A DNA stretch of 64,000 bases. Origin: Sordaria brevicollis. Taxonomy: Eukaryota; Ascomycota; Sordariomycetes; Sordariales; Sordariaceae. Shown here in pieces: positions 1 to 10,984 of the stretch. Location of the stretch: NCBI GenBank assembly GCA_033439795.1, contig JAUTDP010000012.1, positions 1,798,001-1,862,000 on the forward strand, given 5' to 3'. Under the pieces are notes generated by a model. It made no database searches and was not told the DNA's origin. It worked only from the letters and a program-made list of their open reading frames with translations. How positions within the stretch are numbered: the stretch's first letter is position 1; each line of letters starts with the position of its first letter. The translations under genes and the position numbers were made by a program.

Positions 1-533
1 TCTTTAAAGCCAAGCATCCCCTACCCAAACCCTAACCCGAATGGCTTCATATCACTCTTGGCCATCTCGGCCCTGTCCGAAGTCGCCCGAGGACCCAATT
101 GGCATTTTCCAGTGGCGGCAAAATTGACCCCACGGGCGGCAATGCGCCGCTCCCGAACCTGGCACACTGGCAGTTCTGGCAGGGGATCACGATGTCATAT
201 CCAGATCTTTCGTCTGTTGTTTGAATGTCTCGAAAATTTGGATGAACACCGTCCCTCTTTATTCTTTTCGTCTCCTCTTGTCTATACCTTTGTTGATTCC
301 CGTTTGCGAGGTCGACCGCCTGGACTCCTACCATAAGAGACTCTACCAGGAGTCTAGTTCTACTACAAATCACATCCCATACGACACTTTCCTAGGAACG
401 ACGTTCGAACCTCCCTATTTTGCGCTCGCGATGCCCACGACAATTTGCGAGTTGACGATATAACGATATACGAACGACCAACATAATACTTTCCTTCCGT
501 CGATATACTAGTTGTCCGAACAAACGACATAAT
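1..533. other. Intergenic / 5' flank of the ABC1-family gene
   Basis: No convincing gene is seen. Reading frames here are short, have no family resemblance and overlap one another on both strands. The last part is presumably promoter and 5' UTR of the gene starting at 534. A short CCCTAACCC-like string near position 30 is too brief to be telomeric. Confidence 0.5.
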
Positions 534-2825
534 ATGCCATCACAAACCTCCTTCGCGCTTAGGCGCCTGCAGCAGACGCTCAACCAGCATGTGTCCAATG
601 CGCCTCTCCGACGATCTGGTACCGGCAGGATACGTGTAGGGACGAACGCAAGCGGGTCATGGACGTGCGCGAGCTGTCGGAGTCAACTTTCTGCGTCATC
701 CTCTTCGTCGTTTTCGACTTCGGCTTCTCCGACAGCGCCAAACTCGACACTTGCGCGACGATCGTTTACCTCAAGCTCGAAAGGATACAGCAGCCAGAAC
801 TCGAACGGCTCCTCCTCGAACAGCCACAGCAACACCAACGGAAAACAAAACCCCAACAGGACCCGCCGAACAGTACTCTACGCAACTACAGGCGGCCTCG
901 CCACCGCTGGCTTATTCACCTTCTCCGACGACATCAAATACACCTACGAAGCCACCGAGCGCACAGGAAGAGTTGCTTCGGCGCTGGTAAAATGCGTGAA
1001 CGATTACCGGCAGACGCTGAACGCGCGCGACAAACTTGGCGAGGATGAGCAGGAAGAAAAGGCGAGGCTGTTGAATGAGTGCCACCAACGATGCGCGGAT
1101 AGGACGCTGGAGGTTTTGGAGAAGAGTGGAGGGATTTTTATCAAGTTGGGGCAGCATTTGGTATGTATTCCCGAAGCACGAACCTTGGGGGGGACGGAGG
1201 GGGCGAGAGATAAGGCGGTAACCTGGGGGTAATGGAGAGATGAACAAAATGGGAAGAGGGGAGAAGATTAAGTGAAGAGAGGGCAGAGGACAAGATGAAA
1301 GAGAGGGGAGACAACGGGCTGGGACAGAAGAGATACCACCATATGGAAACATGCTAACAGACAACAAAAACAGAGCGCAATGAACTACCTCCTCCCGCCC
1401 GAATGGACAACCACCTTCATCCCGCTACAAGACAAATGCCCGGTATCCTCCTTCGAGTCCATCGAGCGCATGTTCCTCGAAGACACCGGCACTTCCCTCT
1501 GGGACTACTTTTCCGAATTCTCGCGCGAACCCATCGGCGCCGCTTCTTTGGCGCAAGTCCACCTAGCAACCATCAAAGAAACCGGCCAGCGCGTCGCCGT
1601 CAAAGTCCAACACCCTTCCCTCCAAAAATGGGCGCCCCTCGACATGCGTCTCACCTCCACCACCTTCAAAACCCTCAAATACTTCTTTCCCGAATACGAC
1701 CTCGAATGGCTCTCCTCCGAAGTCGAAATCTCCCTACCCAAAGAACTCGATTTCACATGCGAAGCCGAAAACGCCCGCCGCACCGCCTCCCACTTCTCCG
1801 TCCACGCGCCCCAACTCCCCTTGCTAATCCCAGACGTCCTCTGGGCCAAAAAGCGCCTCTTGGTAATGGCCTGCGAATCCGGCGCCCGCCTCGACGATCT
1901 CTCGTATATGGACTCCCACAACATCGACCGCGACGAAGTATCAGCCACTTTAGCCCGCATCTTCAACGAGATGATCTTCGGCGAAGGCGCCCCCTTACAC
2001 TGCGATCCGCACGGCGGGAACATTGCTATTCGTCACAACCCTTCACGTAATAACCGCGCCAAAACGAACTTTGATATCATTTTGTACGACCACGGTTTAT
2101 ACCGGGACATCCCGCTTCCCTTGAGACGCTCCTACGCTAAGCTCTGGCTGGCTATTATAGACGGGGATATACCAAGGATGAAGACGTATGTCAAAGAGGT
2201 AGCCGGTATCGGCGAAGATAAGTTTCCCTTGTTCGCTTCGGCAATCACAGGGCGGGACTTTATCAACGTTGTAAGCGCTACCGATGCGGGCGGGGTGATG
2301 AAACCGAAGGAAGCTTCGGAGCAAAAATCCATGAGCACTGCACTGCAGGAGGGGTTAATCGTCGACCTAGTCCAGATGCTAGGACAAGTCCCGAGGATTA
2401 TCTTACTCATCCTCAAGACAAATGACCTGACTAGAGCACTCGACGAGAGTTTGTGCACGAGCCAAGGACCCGTAAGACAGTTCTTGATTCTGGCGCGGTA
2501 TTGTATGCGGACGGTGTTTAACGAGCAGCTGGAGATCATCAGGGGGTTGGGTAACGGAAAACTATGGACGTTGGGAAATGTGCCGAGGTTGGTGGGCGCG
2601 TGGTGGGAGATGGTTAGGGTGGAGGTTAAGCTGGAGGTTTTTGAGTTGTGGTTAAGGGTTAAGAGGGCGTTGGGACTTGGTGGGTTTACTTTGGGGGGTC
2701 CAGCGGCGGCGGGTGGGCAACAACAGGTGGTGCCGGTGGGGAGGAAGGGGCAGAGGAGGTTGGAAAAAGAGGTTGAGAGGGAGGTGGAGGAGATGAGGAG
2801 AGAGGTTAAGGTTGCTGCTGTGTGA
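534..2825 (+). CDS. ABC1/ADCK (UbiB-like) atypical kinase family protein, Mcp2/ADCK1-like, mitochondrial
   Basis: Two exons, 534-1160 and 1374-2825, give 692 aa. The 213-nt intron has a GTATGT donor and a CAG acceptor, and splicing joins the two halves of the KxGQ motif region (KLGQHL then SAMNYLLPPEW). Visible family hallmarks are KxGQ at about 204-207, the Ala-rich loop PIGAASLAQVH at 262-272, the lysine of VAVK at about 286, the catalytic-loop-like HCDPHGGN (Asp about 420) and the metal-binding DHG (Asp about 448). The first 90 residues are rich in Ser, Arg and Thr with few acids, as in a mitochondrial presequence. A hydrophobic stretch near 115-130 could be an inner-membrane anchor. Family knowledge: ADCK1/Mcp2-type proteins act at the mitochondrial inner membrane in lipid or coenzyme Q homeostasis. 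Assignment to the Mcp2 branch rather than Coq8 rests on the LPPEW and DHG variants and is inference. Confidence 0.88.
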
Positions 2826-3918
2826 GGTGTATGGTGGTGGATGTGAAGACTTATAGAGGAGGCGCCGGTAGAAGGTATGAAGACCGGAGGGAGGATTAAA
2901 AGTGGGAGTCTGAGTGTGCCGAGTTTTATGGTTAGAGATAGAACTTAGATGTAGAATGTAGATGAGATACCTATTGTCTTTTTGTTGTCATTTCAGCTCC
3001 ATTATTGATCATATACAAGGTAGTCCACCTTCGATTGTCGTCGGGCGGTTTGTTTACATCCTAAAAGGGGGTTTATCGTAGTTCCACCTGCAACGATACG
3101 ACCAGAGTTCAATGTTGTCACTGTATCATACATGGCTACGGGGCACTTCACAGCTTCGTCATCATAAAATCTGGAAAACTGTTACCCGGCATCTATTCGG
3201 CAGCCTAGTAAAGTCGTCGTCATCGTCTTTGCTTCATCATCTCGTTGCCTTCAATAAACGATAAAGGTGAAGCGACCAGACAGTTTCTTATGAAGTTTCT
3301 GCTTTCCATACACACTGACTACCTAGACCGTCAAAGAGAACAGCAAACACATCATCGAAAGCCCTTCCCCGCTTCGGACTTGGTGATCTCCAGAGTTTTG
3401 TCAGCCCTATACCGCCAAGGTTGCTCACTGTCCAGTCACCTAGTTGTAGTACCGAGATACCACTCCAGGCAGCCATCGTGGGCTTTTTTTTTGCTGCGAG
3501 GGTCTAGTTGGCTTAGTGGAACGGGACCCGTCAGACTTCTCTAGGGTACTGCGCCTCCTATAGGCTTTCTTTTTGGCAGTGTGTCAACCTTTTCTTTGAA
3601 GTCCGAGAGGATGACTCTTCACTTTCATTCAACTGTGATTATCTTCAAAACCATCTATAACGAGGTTTTATAAGATTTCGTATTGCCTGTTTGTATTTTA
3701 CCTCCTTGACCACCATTTCCAGGAAAGTCCAAGCTAAACACACAAAAGATACTTACTCTCTGGACCTCACTCACCTCGATCGTACACCGCTCTCTGAGAC
3801 TGTTCGACACCGCACTTACACAACCTCTTTTCACTTCAACCCTTTTGACCCTCCAGCTTCTATCTTCTCGTCCCTCCCTTTCCCACCTCACCAAAACCTG
3901 ACCCAACAACCGCCCACC
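2826..3918. other. Intergenic: 3' UTR of ABC1-family gene and promoter/5' UTR of the oxygenase gene
   Basis: No coding signal is seen. The last 250 bases are pyrimidine-rich (CT/CA runs), typical of a Neurospora-type 5' UTR. An in-frame ATG at 3691 would extend the downstream protein by 76 residues, but that stretch is low-complexity UTR-like sequence. Confidence 0.5.
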
Positions 3919-5280
3919 ATGCTCTCCTCCCTCCTCTCCGAAATCAAAAAAGTCGTCACACCTACTCCCGCCCATCAACCACCCCCCAAGAACATTCGCG
4001 ACCATCACAAACCCATCAAGACCACTTACGAATCCCTCCCCATCTCTCTCCCACCTAACTTCCTCGCCACAGAGCCAGGCGTTACTCCACCACCTACCTT
4101 GACCGAAATAGACTGGTCACAAACAGATGTCCCAGAGAATAAGGGACTATATGCAGTTGTCCTGGATGGGGTGTTAACAAGGGAGGAGTGTGAAACTTTG
4201 TTGAAGTTGGCGGAGGGGAGTGTACCTCTCGAAAAATGGATTGATTGTCCCGAAGAAGAAGCAGTCGAGCCATCTGCTGAGCAACTTTCAACTGGAACAG
4301 GCGGTGGAACCGACGATGATGAGGGAAAATCTGGGGAGGTACAGGGAGAAGCTGAGCACGGTGAAACAACGGGAGAACCGGCAGCGGCAGCAGAAGGAGG
4401 AGTAGAAGGAGGAACAAAAGAAAAGGGAAGCAAAACTCCCTGGACCCCCGCCCTCGTCAACATCGGCATGGGCTACGAAGTGCTCACCCCGTCCTACCGC
4501 AACTCGTCGCGTATAATCTGGGACCAGCAAGATATCGTCGATCGGCTTTGGGAGCGGTGTTGCTTGGCGCCTGGACTTCGTGAGCGTCTGGCCGTGCTAG
4601 ATGCAAACACGGAGAGAGATGCGAGGGTTATTACGGGGGTGGCACTTCGTAAACCTGCTTCCCCTGAAGATGGCGAAGAAAAGGTGGTGGAGAGGTATGC
4701 GAATGGGAAGAAAAAGGGGAAGCGGACGGTTGCGAGGGAGAAGATGAAGAGGGATGGGAGGACGGGGAAGTGGGAGTTTGTAAATGTTAACCAACGCCTG
4801 CGGTTCCTGCGGTACTCGCCAGGGCAATTCTTTCGTCGTATGTCCCTCTATCCCCATCATCAGACAAGAACTAACAGAAACAAAGCACACTGCGACTCCC
4901 CCTACCGCGCCCTCGACCCGATCAACCCCGACCGCCTCAACGAAACCTTGTTCACCATCCACTTGTACCTAAACGACTGCAAGTCTGAAGCCCCTCCAGA
5001 ACTCAAAGAGCAGACGGAGTTGGAAGGTGGTGCGACGGCGATGTTGTCGGGTGACGAAAAGAGGAAGTATGATGTTGAGTGTAAGGTCGGGAGGGTGCTG
5101 ATTTTCCAGCATCGCAGGGTGCTGCATGCTGGTGCGGATGTGCTGAGGGGGGTGAAGTATAGTGTGAGGACTGATGTTATGTATCGGGAGGTGCTTGAAG
5201 AAGAGCAGAAGGAAGAAGAGGAGCAGAGAGGCGAGGAAGATGGGAAGAGTGAGAAGAAGACTGCCGATGGCGAGGTGTAG
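3919..5280 (+). CDS. 2-oxoglutarate/Fe(II)-dependent oxygenase (prolyl 4-hydroxylase-like)
   Basis: Exons 3919-4837 and 4886-5280 give 437 aa. The start was chosen at CCCACCATG (3919). The 48-nt intron 4838-4885 (GTATGT donor, CTAAC branch, AAAG acceptor) is a multiple of three and has no stop, so an unspliced read looks open. Only splicing creates the active-site string YSPGQFFRPHCDSPY. The iron ligands are then H308 and D310 of HxD plus distal H387 in RVLHAGAD, and R401 in YSVRTDVMY is the expected 2-oxoglutarate anchor. An acidic, Gly/Glu-rich insert (about residues 120-170) interrupts the N-terminal half, and the C-terminus is a Glu/Lys tail. Family members hydroxylate protein or small-molecule substrates; the substrate is not predictable here. 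The stop lies 87 bp from the stop of the convergent MYND gene. Confidence 0.85.
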   Translation: MLSSLLSEIKKVVTPTPAHQPPPKNIRDHHKPIKTTYESLPISLPPNFLATEPGVTPPPTLTEIDWSQTDVPENKGLYAVVLDGVLTREECETLLKLAEGSVPLEKWIDCPEEEAVEPSAEQLSTGTGGGTDDDEGKSGEVQGEAEHGETTGEPAAAAEGGVEGGTKEKGSKTPWTPALVNIGMGYEVLTPSYRNSSRIIWDQQDIVDRLWERCCLAPGLRERLAVLDANTERDARVITGVALRKPASPEDGEEKVVERYANGKKKGKRTVAREKMKRDGRTGKWEFVNVNQRLRFLRYSPGQFFRRMSLYPHHQTRTNRNKAHCDSPYRALDPINPDRLNETLFTIHLYLNDCKSEAPPELKEQTELEGGATAMLSGDEKRKYDVECKVGRVLIFQHRRVLHAGADVLRGVKYSVRTDVMYREVLEEEQKEEEEQRGEEDGKSEKKTADGEV

Positions 5281-5367
5281 CGGAGAGAGGACGGTGACGT
5301 GAGGTTGGCTTGATCTCGAACTTTGTCATTTCTCGATTTCTTCTCATCTCATAGTAGCGTCTCAATC

Positions 5368-6275
5368 TCAAACCCTTCGGAAAGACCATTCCAACCCTTC
5401 AGGCCTAGGCCAGATCTTCCTCAAAGCCTTGCTAGTCTTGCATTCATCTTTATGCGCCGTCCATCTTCTAGTTTGACACTCCTATTTTCGTTTTCGTTAG
5501 CTTAATATCTCTTTCACTTTCTTTCCCTTCTTTCTTCCACATCTCGCTCATCCTCAGCACCTTTGTGAGAAAGGTTTCTTTAAAGAAGGAAACTCACCTT
5601 GGAACAATACCAAACCTCCAAACACCCCTGACACCTCTTCAACCCCTTTCCGTCATCCCCCTTCCCTTTCGGTGTCGAACATCCGTCATCAGCCTTCCCA
5701 TCGCACACCTTTTCCTCATCTTCTCCCCCGGCTCCCCTTTTATCTTTTTGTCGCAGAACTTCCATCAATTTTTTCGTCAATTCCAACGACCCAGGCACCA
5801 CACCCATCAAATACCCACCACTACCATCGTCTCCCTCCCCATCCCCTTTCCCCTCCCCTTTCCCACTGCCCCCCTTCTTTCCTCCTCCCGCCCCAGCTTC
5901 TCCATCCCCTAAAGCCCCCAAAGCCCCCAAAGATTCCAACACGACGAAACCCTGCCCCCCCTCCCTTCCAGCTGTCGTCCTCCTAGCATTCTTAATAACA
6001 ACCGTCACCCCCTTTTTCAGCCCCACCTCCTTGAATCTCTCAGCAACAGCATTTGGATTTCTCGGTTCAGAAACGGAGAAGGGCGTGTCAAAGACTAGGG
6101 CGAAGTCTTGACCCCCAAGATCGGTGAGGATTAAGGTGGGTTTTGTGATTGTGAGGTTTGATTTTAGGGTTGCTAGGAGGTATCTGTCTTTTTCTCCCTG
6201 AGACTGAGATGGATGTGAGGAGAAAACGGGAAGGGAGGAGAAGGTTGATAGTTGGTCTGGAGAGGGTATAACCAT
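5368..6275 (-). CDS. MYND-type zinc-finger protein
   Basis: Minus-strand exons 6275-5598 and 5481-5368 give 263 aa. The 116-nt intron (GTGAGT donor, ATAG acceptor) splits the finger. Exon 1 ends CQGCLEVWYCSK and exon 2 begins ECQTRRWTAHKDECK, together making the MYND half C-x2-C-x4-YCS-x2-CQ-x3-W-x2-HK-x2-C. The first zinc pair appears as C-x7-C upstream (CDGKADDGC) rather than the common C-x2-C, followed by a longer linker, so it is a variant finger. Residues 1-125 look like a compact globular domain (TLILTDLGGQDFALVFDTPF), followed by a Gly/Glu/Lys linker. MYND fingers usually bind proline-rich partner peptides. No SET or other catalytic domain is visible, so the function is unknown. The ATG at 6275-6273 is the first plausible start. 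Confidence 0.8.
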
Positions 6276-7656
6276 TTTGAATATGGAATATGGATAAAGG
6301 TTGGATCGGATGGGCTGGTTGGTGTGTTGATGGCTTAATCCAAGTATCGAGCTGAGATGAGATGGGGCTCGGGACTCAATGAGGTGACCTTTGGGACGGC
6401 AGGTGTTAAAAAGTGAGAAGTACGAATGCCCGTCAGTCACCAGAGGATCACTCGAGGAAATAAAAGTTCTGCTCGGTCTACTCTACCTATAGGTAATCAG
6501 GGGAACTCGTGGAAACTAAAGTTGAAACATATTCCGAAAACGAGCACGCGAAGGTGCTTGGAAGAACTTGAAACAGCCCTAAGCTTTAGCGTCCTCCCCG
6601 CTGTAACCTGCGCACCGATCGCCTAGATGTCGACGCCATGCCCTGAGCGCAGCTTGCATGCTTCAACATCTGCAAGGCGCACGAGTTATCCATGCACCGA
6701 GTTGCGCCAACGTCGGCCCAGGCTCTTCAGAAACTTTATGAAAACGGTTACGAATACGTCCACCAATACCTAACCACCACGAATTTTGAGATTATATTAT
6801 CACGAACACGAAGAACAACGGAAACGAATCTGCCTTCACAGATGTGAAGAAGCGCCCAGCCAGCAGTGCCCACACAGTACGCTTTCCCTCCCGCCAAGCG
6901 ACAATGACAAGAGCTCTGTGAAACTCCACCAAGAAACCAAGCATCTTGGCGGAGAAATTAAGGTTCGGGATGGCGTCACATCTGGAGGCTCGGGAGGATC
7001 AATGGGTGGGGTACTACAGCCGTTGACATGAGTCTAGACCTTTGAGAGAGACACTCTGCAATCATCCTCGAGATAATAGACGTGATCAGGTATAAGAGGG
7101 TTCGCGGGTGAGATTGGAACTGGCATGATATGGATACTTTCGTTATTCATAATTATATCTCCACAAAGAGGATGAACGAGAGAAAGAGCAAGAGAAAAGA
7201 TACCCTTCAGCTTGATTCGTGAGGGCAGAAAATGAACCTTCGGCCCGTCTTTCCAATGCCTTGATTATGATACCCCAGCTTCCCCTTCGACCTAATCCAT
7301 AAATCATCGATTGTTACAAACCTGCCAACGCCTTGCCACCCAACAGTGCCTGCTAACGCGGAACTCCCTGCCGAAATACCAACATGAAAGGAGAGTGTCC
7401 CGCCAACACTCGGGCCCGCAGAAAGTCGTGCGGCCATAAGAAAACGACAAGACAAGAAACCAAGATACCAGACCAAGGTAGCCACCCATCCTTAAACCCT
7501 CTCCAAAGCCTCGCCACTAGCAACCAAAGTAGCATCACTCCAAACCTTTTGTCTCCTATCCTTATTCTCCTTCACCAATCGTCCTCTAGGCGCCTTCATC
7601 TTCTTTTCTTGCGAACGTTCCTCCCTCGTAAACTGTGTCTGGGCCCAGTTGCCTTC
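6276..7656. other. Intergenic between the MYND gene and the GH76 gene
   Basis: It holds the upstream region of the minus-strand MYND gene and the 3' flank of the minus-strand GH76 gene. Reading frames are at most about 90 codons, without recognisable motifs. No tRNA-like cloverleaf or long repeat was noticed. Confidence 0.45.
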
Positions 7657-9181
7657 CTACTTCCCCAAGCCCATCCACGCAAACGTGCCCAGCGCCGAAG
7701 CCGCCAAGAAAAACGTCACAATACCCGCCCCCGCTCTATCCGCCGTTGTCAACGGCTTGCTGTGCATGAAATCCTCACTATTGCTTCCCGCGCTCGGGTT
7801 GCCTTTACTCGTTCCACCAGTGCTGTTTGTGACTGGCGCCTTGCCCGGTTGGTCGATAAGCAACGCAGACACAGCTCCCAGAGCATTCATCTGCTGTCCC
7901 ACGCCATGACTGCCGTCGTATTTCTTTTTGCGCCAGTTGAACCCGCAGGTGCGGCCGTTGGCTTCGCCGGTGCACGACTGGATGGCGGCTTCGGCCGATA
8001 CTTTGAGAACAGGGAGGATAGTGGAGGCTGTGTGGGGCGCGACTTGCGTCACAAAAGAGAGCCAGCGATGGACGTAGCCCTTGAAGGAAAGCATGTCGGT
8101 GGTGCAGCCCATGGTGTCCTCGCATGCGGGCTCGTAGGCAATCTTTTCGGGGAAGAAGCGGACGAGAGTGGCGTTGACGAGGTTGTCCAGGCGGTCTTTC
8201 CAGACTTGGGATTCAGTCTGGGAAATGTCAGTGTGGGATTAACCATAAATCGTAAAACAGGAGACATACGTAGTTGTACATGTGGGCGGCGCCAAGAGTA
8301 AAGACGCCAAAGTTGTACGAGAACTGAGCACCGGCGACATCGGTGCAGTTCTTTTGGACGTGGGCGCCGTCGTGAATGTTCCAGTCGTCGTCCATGAGCC
8401 CGACACCCCTCATCCAGTCCCATGTCTTTTCGGCCCAGTCGGCGTAAGTCTGGTTTCCGGTGTATCGTGCCAGTCTTGCGCCAAGGTTGAAGAAGCAGCC
8501 TGTTCGAGTCAGCTAAGATAATCTGAGTTTCGAAGTGTTCGGTACATACCATTGGCAATGCTATTCTTGTAGTCGTATCCGTTGTTGATTGAAAAGATCT
8601 GCCAGCGCAAGCCACCGCCGCAGGTTGTGTCATGTCTATCGGGATGTGCTTGAGTGTTGAAGACAGCCTGAGCGAGGCCCAGCCATTGAGGTTGGTCGTC
8701 GGGTGGGTCGGGGAAGTTGTTTTCGGCAGCCGTCATGGCCGTCATTCCCCAGAAGCCCTGATCATCGTTGCCCAGGGATGCCGTGACGTTTGGTGGCATG
8801 AAGTCTTGTCCTGGGCCGACTTGCCAGAGAAGCGCTTGTGTGATAACATCGTTGTATGAATCGTCGCCGGTGAATCTCCAGTAATCGATCAAAGTTCCCC
8901 ACATGGCACCTGCCTCCCACCAGTAGTAATCACCAGCTGGAGGAGGACCGGGGAGAATTCCTGGTGTTTGTCCTGTGAGGTTTCCCTTGTAGTATTGCAT
9001 CATGTCCCATGCGATGTCGGCTGCTGTCCTTTTGATGTCGTCTGCATGTAGCTGTTAGCACTAATGTTGCCACGTGCGATGTGAAGATAAACGTACCGAC
9101 TGTCGCGACGCTAAAGGCGGCATTTGCAATGTCAATCCCAAAAAGGGCGACGGCGGCGAGCCGTGGTAATGTCAAAAGCAT
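7657..9181 (-). CDS. GH76 alpha-1,6-mannanase-like cell-wall protein (Dfg5/Dcw1 family), GPI-anchored type
   Basis: Four minus-strand exons, 9181-9097, 9041-8550, 8499-8270 and 8217-7657, give 455 aa. The introns are 55, 50 and 52 nt with GTACGT/GTATGT donors and CAG acceptors. The N-terminus ([21 protein letters not shown]) is a signal peptide. The GH76 signature [16 protein letters not shown] has its paired catalytic aspartates near 121-122. Other family strings are [36 protein letters not shown] and FSYNFGVF. The C-terminus has a Ser/Gly/Asn-rich linker and ends in a hydrophobic segment ([18 protein letters not shown]), as expected for GPI attachment. Dfg5/Dcw1 proteins cross-link GPI-anchored mannoproteins into the wall by acting on the GPI-core mannan. 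Fungi usually carry several paralogues, so I give no symbol. Confidence 0.92.
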
Positions 9182-10984
9182 GGTTACGGCGGGGTGACAA
9201 TAGCGAGCGACTGGAAAACAAAATCAAAGAAACGAGCGACTTGATGATTTTTGGTATTGGTTTCGGTGTTCGATTAGATGGTGGCCATCGATTATCGTCT
9301 TTGGAAAAGATTGCGGCGTTGAATGTTCGTCGTTGTGGCACGAAAAGAAACTTGGTGCAATCTGAAGGCCAAGTGTTGAATGAAGAGAGTGATCTGGGAG
9401 GAAGGGTCGAATGGAGAGAGAAAGTTGTGAGTGAGTGGTACTACAGAACGGCAATCTTTTCCAGTTGTGTACCACCGGCTATCAATCTGGACGGGTTTGC
9501 AACGAGTGGCGGTGCTGTGCTTCCAGTTGTCACCCCAACTTTTTTGCAGATAACAATGGTTGTTCTGCCGGTGTGTGAGTGTGACACCCATACATCCGTG
9601 TTGTTGCCGACGAAAAGATGGGATGGATGGATGGATGGATGGGTCAAGGGGTTGGGATAAACAGGATGTCATCATGTTACGGATAAGGTACCAGGAACGC
9701 TCCGGGGTACTTGAGAGGCAGTTAGTGGAAGCATGGTGAGCACTAGCAAAATACGAGGCAGGATTGACGCGTCACTACCACTTGTAGGCAGGAACGGAGT
9801 GTACCGCCGGGGTGGGATGCCTGGTTTGATCAACTCGATCGCTTGCGGGATTCCTGGTATGGACAGACAAAAGTGCCCTCTGAGAGGTGATCCTGTCCAT
9901 GAACGTCGCAGTCCGTCGACACTCTGATAAAAGAGGGCATATATCTCTTCGACTTGTACTGGCACATGTCGATTCTCGATCTATCATGGAGAGTGGTTCC
10001 TTTGATGTTTATCTCCTCGTTGACTTGAGTCGTTAAACATTTGATATACCAAGAACTGGTGACAAGGGTTCGCCTGCATTCCAAGAAAACAAGCTTATTC
10101 TTTGCTTCTTCCCCACGCTGTCCCCGAACTCGGCTCACTTGGCGATCTCCTGCCAAGGTCAACATGATCAACAGGTCGACGGCAAAGAGAGCGACACTGA
10201 GCGGGACTGAGCGGCAGCCAGCCACAGAGACATTATATGAGGCGCTGTCGATGTTCGGTTGGTCGGTACGATTCCGGACAGACACGAGAAGAGGTTTTGG
10301 TTGACGAATGGAAATTGAGGGGTTGGTTACTCGGAGGAAGAAGTTGGGGTTGACCAACAGATGAAAACGGCACTCTTTGCATTTGCTACCCCACTTCTCT
10401 AAGGGTTAGGGTCATAGCTTGAAACAACGGAGCACGCGGAGGTTTACCCCACCAGCGGAGCTTGCTCCTTGAACCCTAGACCCTAGAATTACACAGTAAA
10501 AAGCTCAGGGTCTACCTGGTACATCTTTCACTCTTCGACTCTCTTCAAAGTCTACCTATAGCCTCATTGCAACTCTTCAGTCTTGTCTCAATGATTTGCT
10601 CAGAATCTCTGCCTACCCTCTTGGCTGTTTGATATCCCCCTCTTTTGTGCAGAATGAGATCGGAAACACTGGAGCTGTTGTGTGACAACACAGAAATGGA
10701 ATCCACTTGCTAATGCACGGGAGAGACATTGCACAATTGCACCTGCCTCACTTCTACAGAAATGCTCCATCAAACGAGAGACAAAGCGCAATGTAGGAGA
10801 AGATGATCGGACGATTCCGCGCTTCTTCAGCCGGAGTAACCACGGAGTAGGGTAACCCCTCAGCGTCAGAGCTCCGTAACCACGGAAAAGACGAGAGCGT
10901 CCTGACATCTTTCCCCGAACATCCCAACAATCACGACTTGGCGACGACTACACAGCTTCACAAAAGGACAGCCGACTTCTCAAG
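9182..10984. other. Intergenic between divergent GH76 and fluG-like genes (shared upstream region)
   Basis: These 1.8 kb separate two divergently transcribed genes. A short GGAT microsatellite lies at 9617-9643. Frames on both strands reach about 175 codons, but they mirror each other, lack family motifs and have no convincing splice-linked continuation. A TTAGGG-like string near 10,397 is isolated. Confidence 0.45.
9617..9643. repeat. GGAT tetranucleotide microsatellite
   Basis: About five tandem GGAT units upstream of the GH76 gene. It is a simple-sequence repeat and no function is inferred. Confidence 0.8.

Noticed and set aside
1..60. Telomere-like CCCTAACCC
   Set aside because: Only one or two units, followed by ordinary genes; the TTAGGG-like string near 10,397 is equally isolated.
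3691..3918. An upstream ATG start for the oxygenase
   Set aside because: The added 76 residues translate pyrimidine-rich leader, and the ATG at 3919 has a much better context.
7384..8301. A 305-codon plus-strand frame opposite the GH76 gene
   Set aside because: It mirrors the coding strand of the well-supported minus-strand mannosidase and has no family resemblance of its own.
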